Notes: generated from the letters alone by a model not told the origin. 44,175 nucleotides of DNA from Bacteroidota bacterium (GCA_027490225.1 JAIXYK010000064.1:1-44175); one strand, 5' to 3'; numbered from the stretch's first letter, positions 32,657 through 39,517 are shown. Program-made: numbers and translations.

Positions 32657-32920
32657 ATGCCAAATTATGCAACAATAGCAGGACAACTTACAGCCGAAAG
32701 CGTGGACATTCTTTCAGCGTTTGCCGACGCAAGAACCGAATTGATTACCCAAGGTGCGGGGGACACATACTTCTTAGAAATCAATTATACCAGCAGCAGG
32801 ATCAAAAGAACTTTTGACGATGTTGAGGTCATAAGTCTTTCAGATGCAGAACAGCTCAGGCTCTACCCACAGCTTGGTGGGCTTTTTAACCTAGCGATGA
32901 GAAATCTGCTGTATCCATAA
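32657..32920 (+). CDS. Small virion-region protein of unknown function
   Basis: 87 residues, MPNYATIAGQLTAESVDILS, then DTYFLEINYTSSRIKRTFDD and QLRLYPQLGGLFNLAMRNLL. No recognised motif, no membrane segment. Its position in a tightly packed run after the large virion protein suggests a structural or assembly role. Confidence 0.75.
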   Translation: MPNYATIAGQLTAESVDILSAFADARTELITQGAGDTYFLEINYTSSRIKRTFDDVEVISLSDAEQLRLYPQLGGLFNLAMRNLLYP

Positions 32921-32933
32921 GGAGAATTGAAAA

Positions 32934-33260
32934 ATGGCGGTTTTTAACACAACAACTATCGAATCTCAAATTCTCGAAGCGCACAATGTAGAACTTCAAA
33001 ATAAATTGAATCGTGCGCAAAGTGCATTTACTGATTTGAACAATTACGATTTTAATAGCACTGGACCAATGCCAAGCCCTATTGACTGGACTGCTCCCAC
33101 TGGAGTTGTTTTTAGATTTGATAGCGCAGCCTCTGAATTGCAATACGGCGGAAACCCATACACCTCGCTTACTCCGGCTCAAAAGCGGGAATTTTTTTTG
33201 TACCTTCCCAAGTTTATTTCGGTGTGCATGAAAACTTATGATGACACCTACAATTTGTAA
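32934..33260 (+). CDS. Small virion-region protein of unknown function
   Basis: 108 residues with AAGGAG site. An N-terminal coiled coil (TTIESQILEAHNVELQNKLN) is followed by a beta-type segment (IDWTAPTGVVFRFDSAASEL) and a helical end (LTPAQKREFFLYLPKFISVC). Last gene before the endolysin leader. No family recognised. Confidence 0.75.
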   Translation: MAVFNTTTIESQILEAHNVELQNKLNRAQSAFTDLNNYDFNSTGPMPSPIDWTAPTGVVFRFDSAASELQYGGNPYTSLTPAQKREFFLYLPKFISVCMKTYDDTYNL

Positions 33261-33276
33261 TGTATTGTAGTTTACA

Positions 33277-33334
33277 GGAACCGAGCCGGAGCGTTCGATA
33301 AAACCCTCCGCTATGACACGGCGGGGGGTGTTCC
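33277..33334 (+). promoter_or_regulatory. Strong stem-loop in endolysin leader
   Basis: 33303-33311 (ACCCTCCGC) pairs with 33321-33329 (nine pairs, one G-T). The outer pair GGAAC (33277-33281) / GTTCC (33330-33334) closes a larger structure. It ends only a few bases before the GGGGGA ribosome-binding site of the endolysin, so it could delay or tune lysin translation. No T-tract, so it is probably not a terminator. Confidence 0.55.
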
Positions 33335-33346
33335 TAAAGGGGGAGT

Positions 33347-33730
33347 ATGATTTCACCAAAAGAATTAAATCCTCGCGGCCATCCGACTACGCCAATCATC
33401 GACAAGAACTTACTTATCTTGTTGCAGAGAATGAACGAGTTGCGTTCCATTTGGGCAAAGCCAATGATTGTAACTTCCGGGCTACGCTCCGAAGAAAAGC
33501 AACAGGAATTGATAGCTCAGGGGAAATCAACTGCCCGAGTCTCCAAGCATCTCTCGGGTAACGCGTGTGACATTCTCGATAAGGACGGATCGCTTGGGAA
33601 GTGGTGTTTAGACAACGCAAGCGTACTTGAAAGAATCGGGCTTTGGTGCGAGCATCCGGACTACACAAAGGGTTGGGTACATTTTCAAATCATGCCCCCT
33701 CTTAGTGGAAAGCGGTTCTTTATCCCGTAA
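33347..33730 (+). CDS. Endolysin, M15 peptidase (L-Ala-D-Glu or D-Ala peptidase type)
   Basis: 127 residues. Zinc peptidase of the M15 group: VTSGLRSEEKQ (42-52), SKHLSGNACDI (66-76) giving ligands His68 and Asp75, and GWVHFQIMPP (109-118) giving His112. It cuts peptide stems of peptidoglycan at the end of infection. No signal peptide, thus dependent on a holin. AAAGGGGGA site just after the stem-loop leader. Followed almost at once by the tRNA-like element. Confidence 0.9.
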   Translation: MISPKELNPRGHPTTPIIDKNLLILLQRMNELRSIWAKPMIVTSGLRSEEKQQELIAQGKSTARVSKHLSGNACDILDKDGSLGKWCLDNASVLERIGLWCEHPDYTKGWVHFQIMPPLSGKRFFIP

Positions 33731-33731
33731 C

Positions 33732-33812
33732 GGGAGGGTAGCTCAGGGGCAGAGCGGACACAATTGGTGCGCGCCCAATCGGTCGTCGTTGGTTCGATTC
33801 CAACCCCTCCCG
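33732..33812 (+). tRNA. tRNA-like gene with abnormal anticodon arm
   Basis: Acceptor GGGAGGG (33732-33738) pairs with CCCTCCC (33805-33811), TA at positions 8-9, D arm GCTC/GAGC (33741-33744, 33752-33755), and a textbook T arm GTTGG-TTCGATT-CCAAC (33788-33804). Between D and T arms there are 32 bases instead of the usual ~23. The best hairpin is ATTGG/CCAAT (33763-33767, 33775-33779) with loop TGCGCGC, flanked by a GAC/GTC pair. The loop lacks T at position 33 in standard register, so no anticodon is assigned. CCA is not encoded. It may be a modified tRNA, a decaying one, or an attachment-site-like copy. Confidence 0.6.
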
Positions 33813-33814
33813 CC

Positions 33815-34552
33815 CTATAACGGGAAGAACACCGGGCAGCGCCCGTAATCGAAGATCACCACGCATCCAATCTGCGGCTTGATCCGGTTGTACTTTTCGT
33901 ACTTGAAGGCAAACGCGTCGTTGTCGATCAGGCTTCCGGAATTGCAAGACCACATACGAGCGCCGCCGTTTGTTTGAATCCAATTCACCCCGGCATGGGA
34001 ATGGAGATGCCCCATGATCGTGCTTATTTGCCCATCTAGGGCGGCGTTGCGATGCCCGAGGATTCCGCTGTAGCCCATTCCGTGAATCATTCTAAACGGC
34101 ATTTTAAGCCCCGTAGAGAACCGCCATTCCTCTTTGTGAACCCACCCCTCCGGGAGCTTAAAGATTTCGTTGTACGCTTTAAGAACGTGGGACGGGATTG
34201 CCGCCTCGCTTGCCTTTTTAACCCAACGCAACCCGTGATTGGAGATGGCGAGTTTCATGATTGGGAACTTGCGCCTCCACATATCAACTTTTGATCTCAC
34301 CAAGGCAAACTCGTTCACTGCGGAGTCCGGGGCGTCCGGATCTTTTGGGTACGCCGAGCCGTGAAAGTTGTCGATCTCATCGCCTACATTCAGAATGTTT
34401 TCGTCGGGTATGTCAAACCTTTGGCGGAGTGAATAACAAAACTGTAAAGCGTTTTTGTGTTCGTAGGGTAGTTGAAGATCCGAGATAACCAAGATTGGCT
34501 TATCCGGAACAAGATTTGGCGCGTTTACTTTTTCGTCAACCAAACGCAACAT
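33815..34552 (-). CDS. Calcineurin-like metallophosphoesterase
   Basis: 245 residues. Metal-binding motifs ILVISDLQLPY (~20-30), LNVGDEIDNFHG (~54-65), LAISNHGLRW and STIMGHLHSHAG. The first motif has Gln in place of the usual His (D-x-Q rather than D-x-H), a variation that may alter the metal site. The family hydrolyses phosphodiesters, nucleotides or protein phosphates; the substrate is unknown. It lies convergent to the endolysin/tRNA-like end and divergent from the HExxH gene. Confidence 0.85.
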   Translation of the reverse strand: MLRLVDEKVNAPNLVPDKPILVISDLQLPYEHKNALQFCYSLRQRFDIPDENILNVGDEIDNFHGSAYPKDPDAPDSAVNEFALVRSKVDMWRRKFPIMKLAISNHGLRWVKKASEAAIPSHVLKAYNEIFKLPEGWVHKEEWRFSTGLKMPFRMIHGMGYSGILGHRNAALDGQISTIMGHLHSHAGVNWIQTNGGARMWSCNSGSLIDNDAFAFKYEKYNRIKPQIGCVVIFDYGRCPVFFPL

Positions 34553-34598
34553 GGATTTAGTATTTCACACATTTCGTTTAATGCGAGAAGATTTTGAC

Positions 34599-34880
34599 AT
34601 GAAGATCCCGGCTAAAGTGAAGATCAAGAGAGGCGTTTATTACAAAGTGCTTTGGCAGGAAATTATTGCCGATGACCATTCCTGCATGGGGATCACCATT
34701 AAAGAAGACCGCACAATCATTATCAAGATTGGGATGAGCAACACAGACACCGCGAAGACATTTATTCACGAACTCATCCACGCGATTGAGTTTGAATACC
34801 ACGAGCCAATCCCGGAGCGTATCGTGTACGCGCTCGACGAAGGAATCTTTAAGGTTTTAAAGCTAAATAAGTGGCTCTAG
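34599..34880 (+). CDS. Small HExxH putative metallopeptidase
   Basis: 93 residues from ATG 34599 with GAGAAG upstream (ATG at 34581 and 34551 are also open in frame). The motif TFIHELIHAIEFEY (~62-75) is a zincin HExxH signature preceded by a basic N-terminal half (KIPAKVKIKRGVYYK) and two beta strands (CMGITIKEDRTIIIKIGMSN). It resembles small phage SprT-like/ImmA-like peptidase cores, but is too short to assign. The substrate is unknown. Confidence 0.7.
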   Translation: MKIPAKVKIKRGVYYKVLWQEIIADDHSCMGITIKEDRTIIIKIGMSNTDTAKTFIHELIHAIEFEYHEPIPERIVYALDEGIFKVLKLNKWL

Positions 34881-34996
34881 GTGAGTAGCTTGATCAGCAT
34901 GATTCTGCCAAATTCGGCGGACACACCGAAAAAGAAACCCGCAATCATAATCTCAAGAGCAGTCAGGACAATCTTTACCTTGGTCAATTGTTGCAT
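34877..34996 (-). CDS. Membrane microprotein, 39 residues
   Basis: MQQLTKVKIVLTALEIMIAG followed by FFFGVSAEFG; one hydrophobic segment (~8-25). A GGGGGG run lies just before the ATG as Shine-Dalgarno. Its end overlaps the end of the HExxH gene on the other strand by 4 bases. One of a run of tiny genes; unknown function. Confidence 0.55.
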   Translation of the reverse strand: MQQLTKVKIVLTALEIMIAGFFFGVSAEFGRIMLIKLLT

Positions 34997-35023
34997 ACAA
35001 TCCCCCCCGGTAAAGTTTACCCA

Positions 35024-35158
35024 TTAGCCCGCAAGAAACAACCCAATAATTAGCCCGATGATACCGCCCACGATTCCACCAAGCCAGAACCCAATAACGG
35101 CGAAGATCATTGGGGGGAACACAACACACGCAAAAGCACCAATAATAAATGTCAGCAT
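35024..35158 (-). CDS. Membrane microprotein with glycine zipper, 44 residues
   Basis: Almost wholly hydrophobic: MLTFIIGAFACVVFPPMIFA then VIGFWLGGIVGGIIGLIIGL. Two membrane segments, the second with GxxxG-type spacing that favours packing or oligomer formation. AGGA upstream. Could be a superinfection-exclusion or lysis-timing factor; no evidence decides. Confidence 0.6.
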   Translation of the reverse strand: MLTFIIGAFACVVFPPMIFAVIGFWLGGIVGGIIGLIIGLFLAG

Positions 35159-35167
35159 AACTTATCC

Positions 35168-35278
35168 TATGTAAAACTCGTCGAACAACCAAATGGCGAT
35201 GGCAAAGAATACGACCGCCACAAATCCCGCAACAAAGTAAAACCCAAACTCTTTATAGTTCATCTTGTTCATAATCAT
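35168..35278 (-). CDS. Membrane microprotein, 36 residues
   Basis: One membrane segment (FYFVAGFVAVVFFAIAIWLF) after a short polar N-terminus. Starts at ATG 35278, 35272 or 35263 are all open; the Shine-Dalgarno is distant. It overlaps the coiled-coil gene upstream in another frame, as expected for coupled translation. Confidence 0.5.
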
Positions 35279-35432
35279 CTAGCTTGTCTAAAGCCCTCTC
35301 CAATCTTTCAAGTTCTTTCTCGTATCTGAGAATACCCTCGTCGTCTAATTCCCACTTGGGGTCTTGGGAGTTCGCCATACGCAAATGTTTTTCAACATTC
35401 CTTAAACGGCTTTCCAGTTCACGCCGCCCCAT
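35253..35432 (-). CDS. Charged coiled-coil protein, 59 residues
   Basis: ATG 35432 with GGGAGAG upstream (a later ATG at 35378 lacks one). Sequence MGRRELESRLRNVEKHLRMA, then EGILRYEKELERLERALDKL and an acidic end; nearly all predicted coiled coil. Overlaps genes on both sides in different frames. Unknown function. Confidence 0.6.
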   Translation of the reverse strand: MGRRELESRLRNVEKHLRMANSQDPKWELDDEGILRYEKELERLERALDKLDDYEQDEL

Positions 35433-35616
35433 ACAGCTCTCCCAAGCCCAAACGCTTCGCCGCTTCCTTTGCGGCTAACTCCGCCTCATGCAACTCTTTG
35501 TAACACCCGATGTACTTGCGCTCTTTCTGTACGGTAAACCGCACAACATACCGATACGGTTTCCCGTTGCGCTTATACACGAACACGCATTGGTGTTTAT
35601 TCTTGTTTCGGTTCAT
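35419..35616 (-). CDS. Small AP2/Arm-type DNA-binding protein
   Basis: 65 residues. The pattern KRNGKPYRYVVRFTVQKERK, YIGCYKELHEAELAAKEAAK then RLGLGELYG is that of AP2-like or integrase-arm-type DNA-binding modules (three strands and a helix). Free-standing, so a regulator or an accessory to a homing or recombination enzyme. Its ATG overlaps the preceding small gene's stop (ATGA). Confidence 0.7.
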   Translation of the reverse strand: MNRNKNKHQCVFVYKRNGKPYRYVVRFTVQKERKYIGCYKELHEAELAAKEAAKRLGLGELYGAA

Positions 35617-35699
35617 AAGTATTTTAAACCCTCAATCGTGCAGTAGACATAGGACGCAAAGACAAAGAAAGCCATGAACCGCTCAAGACGCATAACCAT
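35613..35699 (-). CDS. Membrane microprotein, 28 residues
   Basis: MVMRLERFMAFFVFASYVYC followed by TIEGLKYL. One short hydrophobic stretch; GAAAGA upstream; ATGA overlap with the AP2-like gene. Very short, so coding is likely but not certain. Confidence 0.45.
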   Translation of the reverse strand: MVMRLERFMAFFVFASYVYCTIEGLKYL

Positions 35700-35721
35700 T
35701 CTTTCGCCCCATCCCAATTTC

Positions 35722-35898
35722 TTACATCCCCTTCTCGTCTAGCAACGAAGCCAATTCCTCTTCGAGCTTCTCAAGGTGCAAAATGTAATTGTCGTGGGTG
35801 TCTTCACTCCAAGACATAGCCGCATCTTTCTTTCGTGCCGCCAACAACATGCGGCTTACCCTGTTAATTTCGTTTTCGATCTTTTTGATTTCGTGCAT
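35722..35898 (-). CDS. Helical protein, 58 residues
   Basis: MHEIKKIENEINRVSRMLLA, then SWSEDTHDNYILHLEKLEEE: two amphipathic helices forming a probable hairpin coiled coil. GGGAGT lies seven bases before the ATG, and the ATG overlaps the stop of the upstream membrane microprotein (TAATG). Confidence 0.65.
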   Translation of the reverse strand: MHEIKKIENEINRVSRMLLAARKKDAAMSWSEDTHDNYILHLEKLEEELASLLDEKGM

Positions 35899-35990
35899 TA
35901 GATGACTCCCAAGTAGTTAAAAAAATAAACTGGCAAAACAAACAGCGCTAAAAAACCGTACACCAACATCATTTTCTCATCCCAATTCAT
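35898..35990 (-). CDS. Membrane microprotein, 30 residues
   Basis: MNWDEKMMLVYGFLALFVLP then VYFFNYLGVI; one membrane segment. Preceded by AAAGGGGGAAC. Coupled to the following helical protein by TAATG. Confidence 0.5.
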   Translation of the reverse strand: MNWDEKMMLVYGFLALFVLPVYFFNYLGVI

Positions 35991-36000
35991 AGTTCCCCCT

Positions 36001-36129
36001 TTAGTTTGCATTTTTAAAAACCGATTTAACCCACGCGAACACAGCAATTCCAAGTAAGCCGCCAAACACTATGCACAACCCCAAGGTAATGCACATCCCA
36101 CATAAGAATAAAAACTCCTCAAACATCAT
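36001..36129 (-). CDS. Membrane microprotein, 42 residues
   Basis: MMFEEFLFLCGMCITLGLCI then VFGGLLGIAVFAWVKSVFKN; one or two membrane segments with three Cys residues. GAGGGG from the end of the zinc-ribbon gene serves as Shine-Dalgarno. A longer upstream reading is open but overlaps the zinc-ribbon gene fully and is not preferred. Confidence 0.6.
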   Translation of the reverse strand: MMFEEFLFLCGMCITLGLCIVFGGLLGIAVFAWVKSVFKNAN

Positions 36130-36341
36130 TCTACACCCCTCTTTCGCACGCACAAACGGCATACGCGCCCTGAAAAGTAACTGATGGTTTTCTTTTCCTT
36201 GCACACCGGACATTCCCGGCGTCGACACGGCAAACAAATATCCTCCTTAGAAGATGTTAGCGTGCCGCACTTCTTACAAGGCACATACATTGATGAGCGT
36301 ACTTTGTACGCCATATCCTGCTTGGTCGAATTCACTCCCAT
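36126..36341 (-). CDS. Zinc-ribbon protein, 71 residues
   Basis: Three to four Cys pairs: PCKKCGTLT, ICLPCRRRE, CPVCKEKK and VCRLCVRK, forming two treble-clef/ribbon zinc sites. Basic C-terminus. Strong GGAGG site. Such small phage zinc proteins often bind DNA, RNA or RNA polymerase; no partner can be named. Confidence 0.75.
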   Translation of the reverse strand: MGVNSTKQDMAYKVRSSMYVPCKKCGTLTSSKEDICLPCRRRECPVCKEKKTISYFSGRVCRLCVRKRGVE

Positions 36342-36350
36342 AATTCCTCC

Positions 36351-36548
36351 CTAGTGTTTAGTTTTATCGTCTATCAAATTGTGGTCACTCAAGACCGCTT
36401 CCAATACCGCCTCGAACTCTGAATTGATTCGGTACACATCCCCAAATGCTAATGGGTTTATTCCGGTCAATTCCCTTAGCAAGACATTGGCTTGCTGCAA
36501 CAGATTGTGCAGTTGTAGAACTTTGTGTTTCTTATCTTCGAGTTTCAT
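36351..36548 (-). CDS. Small helical protein of unknown function
   Basis: 65 residues, MKLEDKKHKVLQLHNLLQQA then NVLLRELTGINPLAFGDV and SEFEAVLEAVLSDHNLID. Helical, soluble. AAAGGGGAA site. Located between the zinc-ribbon and RecT genes. No family recognised. Confidence 0.65.
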   Translation of the reverse strand: MKLEDKKHKVLQLHNLLQQANVLLRELTGINPLAFGDVYRINSEFEAVLEAVLSDHNLIDDKTKH

Positions 36549-36565
36549 AATTCCCCTTTATATTT

Positions 36566-36589
36566 GGGGGCGATCTTTCGACCGCCCCC
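36566..36589. other. GC-rich hairpin after recT
   Basis: GGGGGCG (36566-36572) pairs with CGCCCCC (36583-36589), loop of ten with further TC/GA pairing. It lies between the RecT stop and the next small gene on the minus strand. No T-tract, so it is more likely an mRNA-protecting or processing hairpin than a terminator. Confidence 0.6.
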
Positions 36590-36614
36590 CGGACGCGAAA
36601 AAGGAACCACCCAA

Positions 36615-37508
36615 TCAACGCGCCCGTTGTTGTCTGATGAAACTCTCAACCTTGGTTACGAACTCCGCAGATTGCCCTTGGAGTGGTTTGTTTTCTTCTT
36701 GAGCTTTGTTCTGCAACCACATTGCAAAGCTAGCCAACTCGTCAATCGGGACATCCTTTAAACTCATTCCCTTGAATTTTTTGCCGATTGGTATAACATA
36801 GGAACCGGGGTCTTCATTATTTGCGGGAACGTCCCAAGATGCTTGGGGGGGGATGTCGGCATCTTGGGGCGCTTCCGCTTGTTCTGCCGTTGGATATGTT
36901 GGCATTACTTCCGGCATCACAACTTTAGTAATCTGCTTCTCTTGAACTGGCGTTGCTTGCGCCATTTCCTCTTGGGTATACAACCCCGACAAATCGTTGG
37001 GGAACGCTTTTCTAAGAGCCAATGATTCGGCAACCTTCGAGATCATCAAGGCGCTCATCTTCGCCCACATGAACGCGAGAGAGCCATCGGCTTTGCGTTG
37101 CGCGTATTCGTCGAACACAGCAATCGCATAAAGAGCTTCCCGGAATCCGCGCTTGTAAACGCCAACCTTGCACGCGGCGGGTGGGGTTTTCTTCAGCCAT
37201 ACCTCAACCCACTTTCCGTCCTGATCGCACCATTGAGGAACGGTCTGCCCTTCGTACAGCCCGGAGCGCTCCGCTACCAAGCGGAATCCGTCAATCGAGG
37301 TTTGCACCTGAACCTTGCCGCGATGATCCTTGATGAAATAGATTTGGCGAGTAATCGGATCTAGTCCGGTACGCTTGCATTGCTCGATGAACAATTGCAG
37401 TTCCATATCCGTTGCGCCTTGAGCAACTGTATTCTTGATCAGTGCAATTTTCTCGGCGTTGAAGTTGGTGGAGAGGGATTTGTTTTCGACAACTGTAACT
37501 TGATTCAT
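36615..37508 (-). CDS. recT: RecT single-strand annealing recombinase
   Basis: 297 residues from ATG 37508, with leader GAAAGGAACCACT. The RecT/Bet core runs from about 20 to 180: TDMELQLFIEQCKRTGLDPI, TRQIYFIKDHRGKVQVQTSI, DGFRLVAERSGLYEGQTVPQ and WAKMSALMISKVAESLALRK, the last being the typical ending. It anneals complementary single strands produced by the exonuclease encoded just upstream. A Pro/Gln linker leads to a C-terminal ~65-residue domain (IGKKFKGMSLKDVPIDELAS) similar to the small exo-X C-terminal-like module, an addition seen in some phage RecT proteins. Confidence 0.93.
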   Translation of the reverse strand: MNQVTVVENKSLSTNFNAEKIALIKNTVAQGATDMELQLFIEQCKRTGLDPITRQIYFIKDHRGKVQVQTSIDGFRLVAERSGLYEGQTVPQWCDQDGKWVEVWLKKTPPAACKVGVYKRGFREALYAIAVFDEYAQRKADGSLAFMWAKMSALMISKVAESLALRKAFPNDLSGLYTQEEMAQATPVQEKQITKVVMPEVMPTYPTAEQAEAPQDADIPPQASWDVPANNEDPGSYVIPIGKKFKGMSLKDVPIDELASFAMWLQNKAQEENKPLQGQSAEFVTKVESFIRQQRAR

Positions 37509-37519
37509 AGTGGTTCCTT

Positions 37520-38383
37520 TCATTTCAGTGTTACTTTAATAAAACGACTACCGCGCTTGCGATATTTTGACAAGTCAATTTTTTCCAGTTCCGGAATTTT
37601 TTTGTAGTCAACAGATCCTTCGCGCTCGACCCACTGAATCGTGATGTGCGGAGAGGTAAGTTGAAGGGCGTTATTTTCGGTCAACAATCTTTCGGAGATT
37701 GCTTTAATCTCTGATTCGATTTCATCAAGGCGCTTCCCCAATTCGACCGCGCCATACTTCAACCCAATCAGACGCTCAACATCCGAGTTGTAAACTTCCT
37801 TTACTGGCATTGGCATCATGCCTGATCGAATCCCGGCAAGATCGCGCAGGAAATCTTTTGCAGCCGATTCCAATTTCAATTGCACTTCTTTGTTGGCTTC
37901 CACCACGCGCACATTCAATTCGCCATCATGAACGATTGCGAACATCGTCTTGGTGTATCCCGTGATGAACATTGCCCATTGCATTTGGGCGTTGTAATGC
38001 TCCGGGATCTTTTCGCAGTATTCCGCGAAGCGTTCTTTTGAAGAGCAGGACTTCACCTCTAACAACATTTCCTTGGACACATCAGCCCCGTCAAGACTGG
38101 CGAACATTCCCTCCTCGCCAACCGCAACACATGGGGCAAAGTTGAAGCCCTGCTCATTCAGCCGATCACGCACGACGGTTTCCCATTCGTGCCCCTCATT
38201 AAAAAGTTTCTTTTGAAAGTCCGTAAGCGGCTTTTCAAACCCGAGCTTTGAAAGCATTACTTCCTCGCGGTTTTGAAATGATCCCTCGGCATTTACAATC
38301 GAAGCAATGTCGCTACTACCTACGCCGTTCTTGCGGAACTCTACCCACTCCGGACTACCTTGTACGAGATTCTTTGTAATCAT
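37520..38383 (-). CDS. YqaJ/lambda-type exonuclease
   Basis: 287 residues from ATG 38383 with GGAGG upstream. PD-(D/E)XK nuclease: GSPEWVEFRKNGVGSSDIAS near residues 9-28, GHEWETVVRDRL (64-75), then FASLDGAD and LLEVKSCSS with catalytic Asp98, Glu109 and Lys111. It chews 5' ends and loads RecT, giving a Red-like recombination pair. The C-terminal ~90 residues are coiled coil (LGKRLDEIESEIKAISERLL). Overlaps the upstream gene by ATGA. Confidence 0.92.
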   Translation of the reverse strand: MITKNLVQGSPEWVEFRKNGVGSSDIASIVNAEGSFQNREEVMLSKLGFEKPLTDFQKKLFNEGHEWETVVRDRLNEQGFNFAPCVAVGEEGMFASLDGADVSKEMLLEVKSCSSKERFAEYCEKIPEHYNAQMQWAMFITGYTKTMFAIVHDGELNVRVVEANKEVQLKLESAAKDFLRDLAGIRSGMMPMPVKEVYNSDVERLIGLKYGAVELGKRLDEIESEIKAISERLLTENNALQLTSPHITIQWVEREGSVDYKKIPELEKIDLSKYRKRGSRFIKVTLK

Positions 38384-38757
38384 TGCAGCACCTCCAAGAA
38401 GTCCATAGTTTCCCCGAGAACATAATATCCTTTTCCCGCACAGTGTTCGCATTTCACTTTCGCTTTCTTTGGCGGTTCCTTGGGAAGATTATTTGTTGTT
38501 GCCCAAACCATACAGCGCCGCCCGGTCACGCGACATACGCGTTCCCCAACACTTGCGATAACTCCGCGAGCTTCCAGTTCTGCAAAGCGTGGTGCAACGT
38601 CGTGGCGTTGGCGATGCGGAAAGTAAGTTGCCCAACATTCTCCTTGGGTAATTGGTTCGCCCGCCCGGAAGATTGCAGAGTACACCTCAAAGCGCAAAGC
38701 ACTGAGAAGCCCCTCCGATTCAATTTGTCGATAAGTTTGTAGTGATGTTTTTCTCAT
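38380..38757 (-). CDS. Small protein with winged-helix-like and CxxC parts
   Basis: 125 residues from ATG 38757 (leader GAAAGGAACCACT). Residues ~20-75 (LSALRFEVYSAIFRAGEPIT, HDVAPRFAELEARGVIASVG then RVCRVTGRRCMVW) read like a winged-helix domain. The end has CEHCAGKGYYVLG, a DnaJ-type CxxCxGxG zinc motif. First gene of the recombination cluster, so possibly its regulator. ATGA overlap with the exonuclease gene. Confidence 0.72.
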   Translation of the reverse strand: MRKTSLQTYRQIESEGLLSALRFEVYSAIFRAGEPITQGECWATYFPHRQRHDVAPRFAELEARGVIASVGERVCRVTGRRCMVWATTNNLPKEPPKKAKVKCEHCAGKGYYVLGETMDFLEVLQ

Positions 38758-38831
38758 AGTGGTTCCTTTCGTTTCTTTAGAGCTACCCAACTCAATTTAT
38801 TTGTGCAAGCATTTTTTTCGGAGGGCATAAA

Positions 38832-39116
38832 ATGTTGCAATGTAGTCGCTGCAATTCATCAGGCACAATCGTAGCTGAACACCGGGAATCAAAAGCGCTG
38901 TATGCTTTTCTTTGTGGGTGTGACATCTCAAGACGCCGGGGACTCTCCGCTTCAATTCCAGTTTGGGGAAATAAGTACCGCGAGAAGTACGCAACCGAGT
39001 TTGATACCGAGTACACCCCGGCTCCCAAGCCCGTTCCCGCGCCCGCGATCAAGCCCAAAGAAGATTTCAGAATGAAACAAGCAAACGACTTTGACGAAGA
39101 GGAGATACCTTGGTGA
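38832..39116 (+). CDS. Cys-rich small protein upstream of RusA
   Basis: 94 residues with strong CGGAGG site. The N-terminal half has LQCSRCNSSGTIVAEHRESK and FLCGCDISRRRG, a likely zinc site. The C-terminal half is Pro/Ala then acidic. Its stop overlaps the RusA start (GTGA), so the two form a short plus-strand operon divergent from the recombination cluster. Similar Cys-rich proteins accompany replication genes in phages; the function is unknown. Confidence 0.75.
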   Translation: MLQCSRCNSSGTIVAEHRESKALYAFLCGCDISRRRGLSASIPVWGNKYREKYATEFDTEYTPAPKPVPAPAIKPKEDFRMKQANDFDEEEIPW

Positions 39117-39493
39117 AAGAGATTACACTGAAATTTGAAATGCGCCCGGTCCCAAAGGGACGCCCACGCTTTGCGCGAGGGAGAGTGTTTACTCCCAAGA
39201 GTACATCGGACTTTGAGCGGGCGATCCGCCGTAGCACCAAGCTACAACTTGAACTCGCGGGCATGGAGCCGTTTGCGGGTACGCTCGATATTGGAATCAT
39301 CTTTGAGTACAAGCGCCCTAAACAAAGTACGCTGCCCGTACCGAGGGCGGACTTGGATAATTTAATCAAAGCGGTACTTGATGGGTTGAACGAGATTGCG
39401 TTTGTTGATGACAAACAAGTTGCTCTTATCAGCGCCTACAAGAAATGGTCCGATAAAGATTTGATTACGGTCACTATCAGCGAGCTACCCTAG
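39113..39493 (+). CDS. rusA: RusA-like Holliday junction resolvase
   Basis: 126 residues from GTG 39113 (a TTG at 39110 is also open). RusA pattern: RPVPKGRPRFARG (11-23), PRADLDNLIKAVLDGLN (78-94) with catalytic Asp80, Asp82 and Asp90, and AFVDDKQV (96-103). It cuts four-way junctions before packaging or after recombination, complementing exonuclease and RecT. Ribosome-binding site GAGGAG. Confidence 0.93.
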   Translation: MKEITLKFEMRPVPKGRPRFARGRVFTPKSTSDFERAIRRSTKLQLELAGMEPFAGTLDIGIIFEYKRPKQSTLPVPRADLDNLIKAVLDGLNEIAFVDDKQVALISAYKKWSDKDLITVTISELP

Positions 39494-39494
39494 G

Positions 39495-39517
39495 GGAGCC
39501 TACCATCCAAAATTCTA
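39495..39517. repeat. 23-bp direct repeat, copy 1
   Basis: Exactly identical to 40284-40306, begins GGAGCCTACC and ends AATTCTA. Lies between the RusA stop and the zinc-ribbon gene stop. The two copies flank a block of two to three minus-strand genes. Confidence 0.95.

Noticed and set aside
33627-33848. Plus-strand frame covering the tRNA-like element
   Set aside because: Starts inside the endolysin gene in another frame and runs through the tRNA-like sequence; no domain or ribosome-binding site.
35419-35616. AP2/Arm-like protein considered as integrase remnant
   Set aside because: No catalytic Tyr-recombinase or serine-recombinase residues anywhere nearby; the protein is free-standing and complete.
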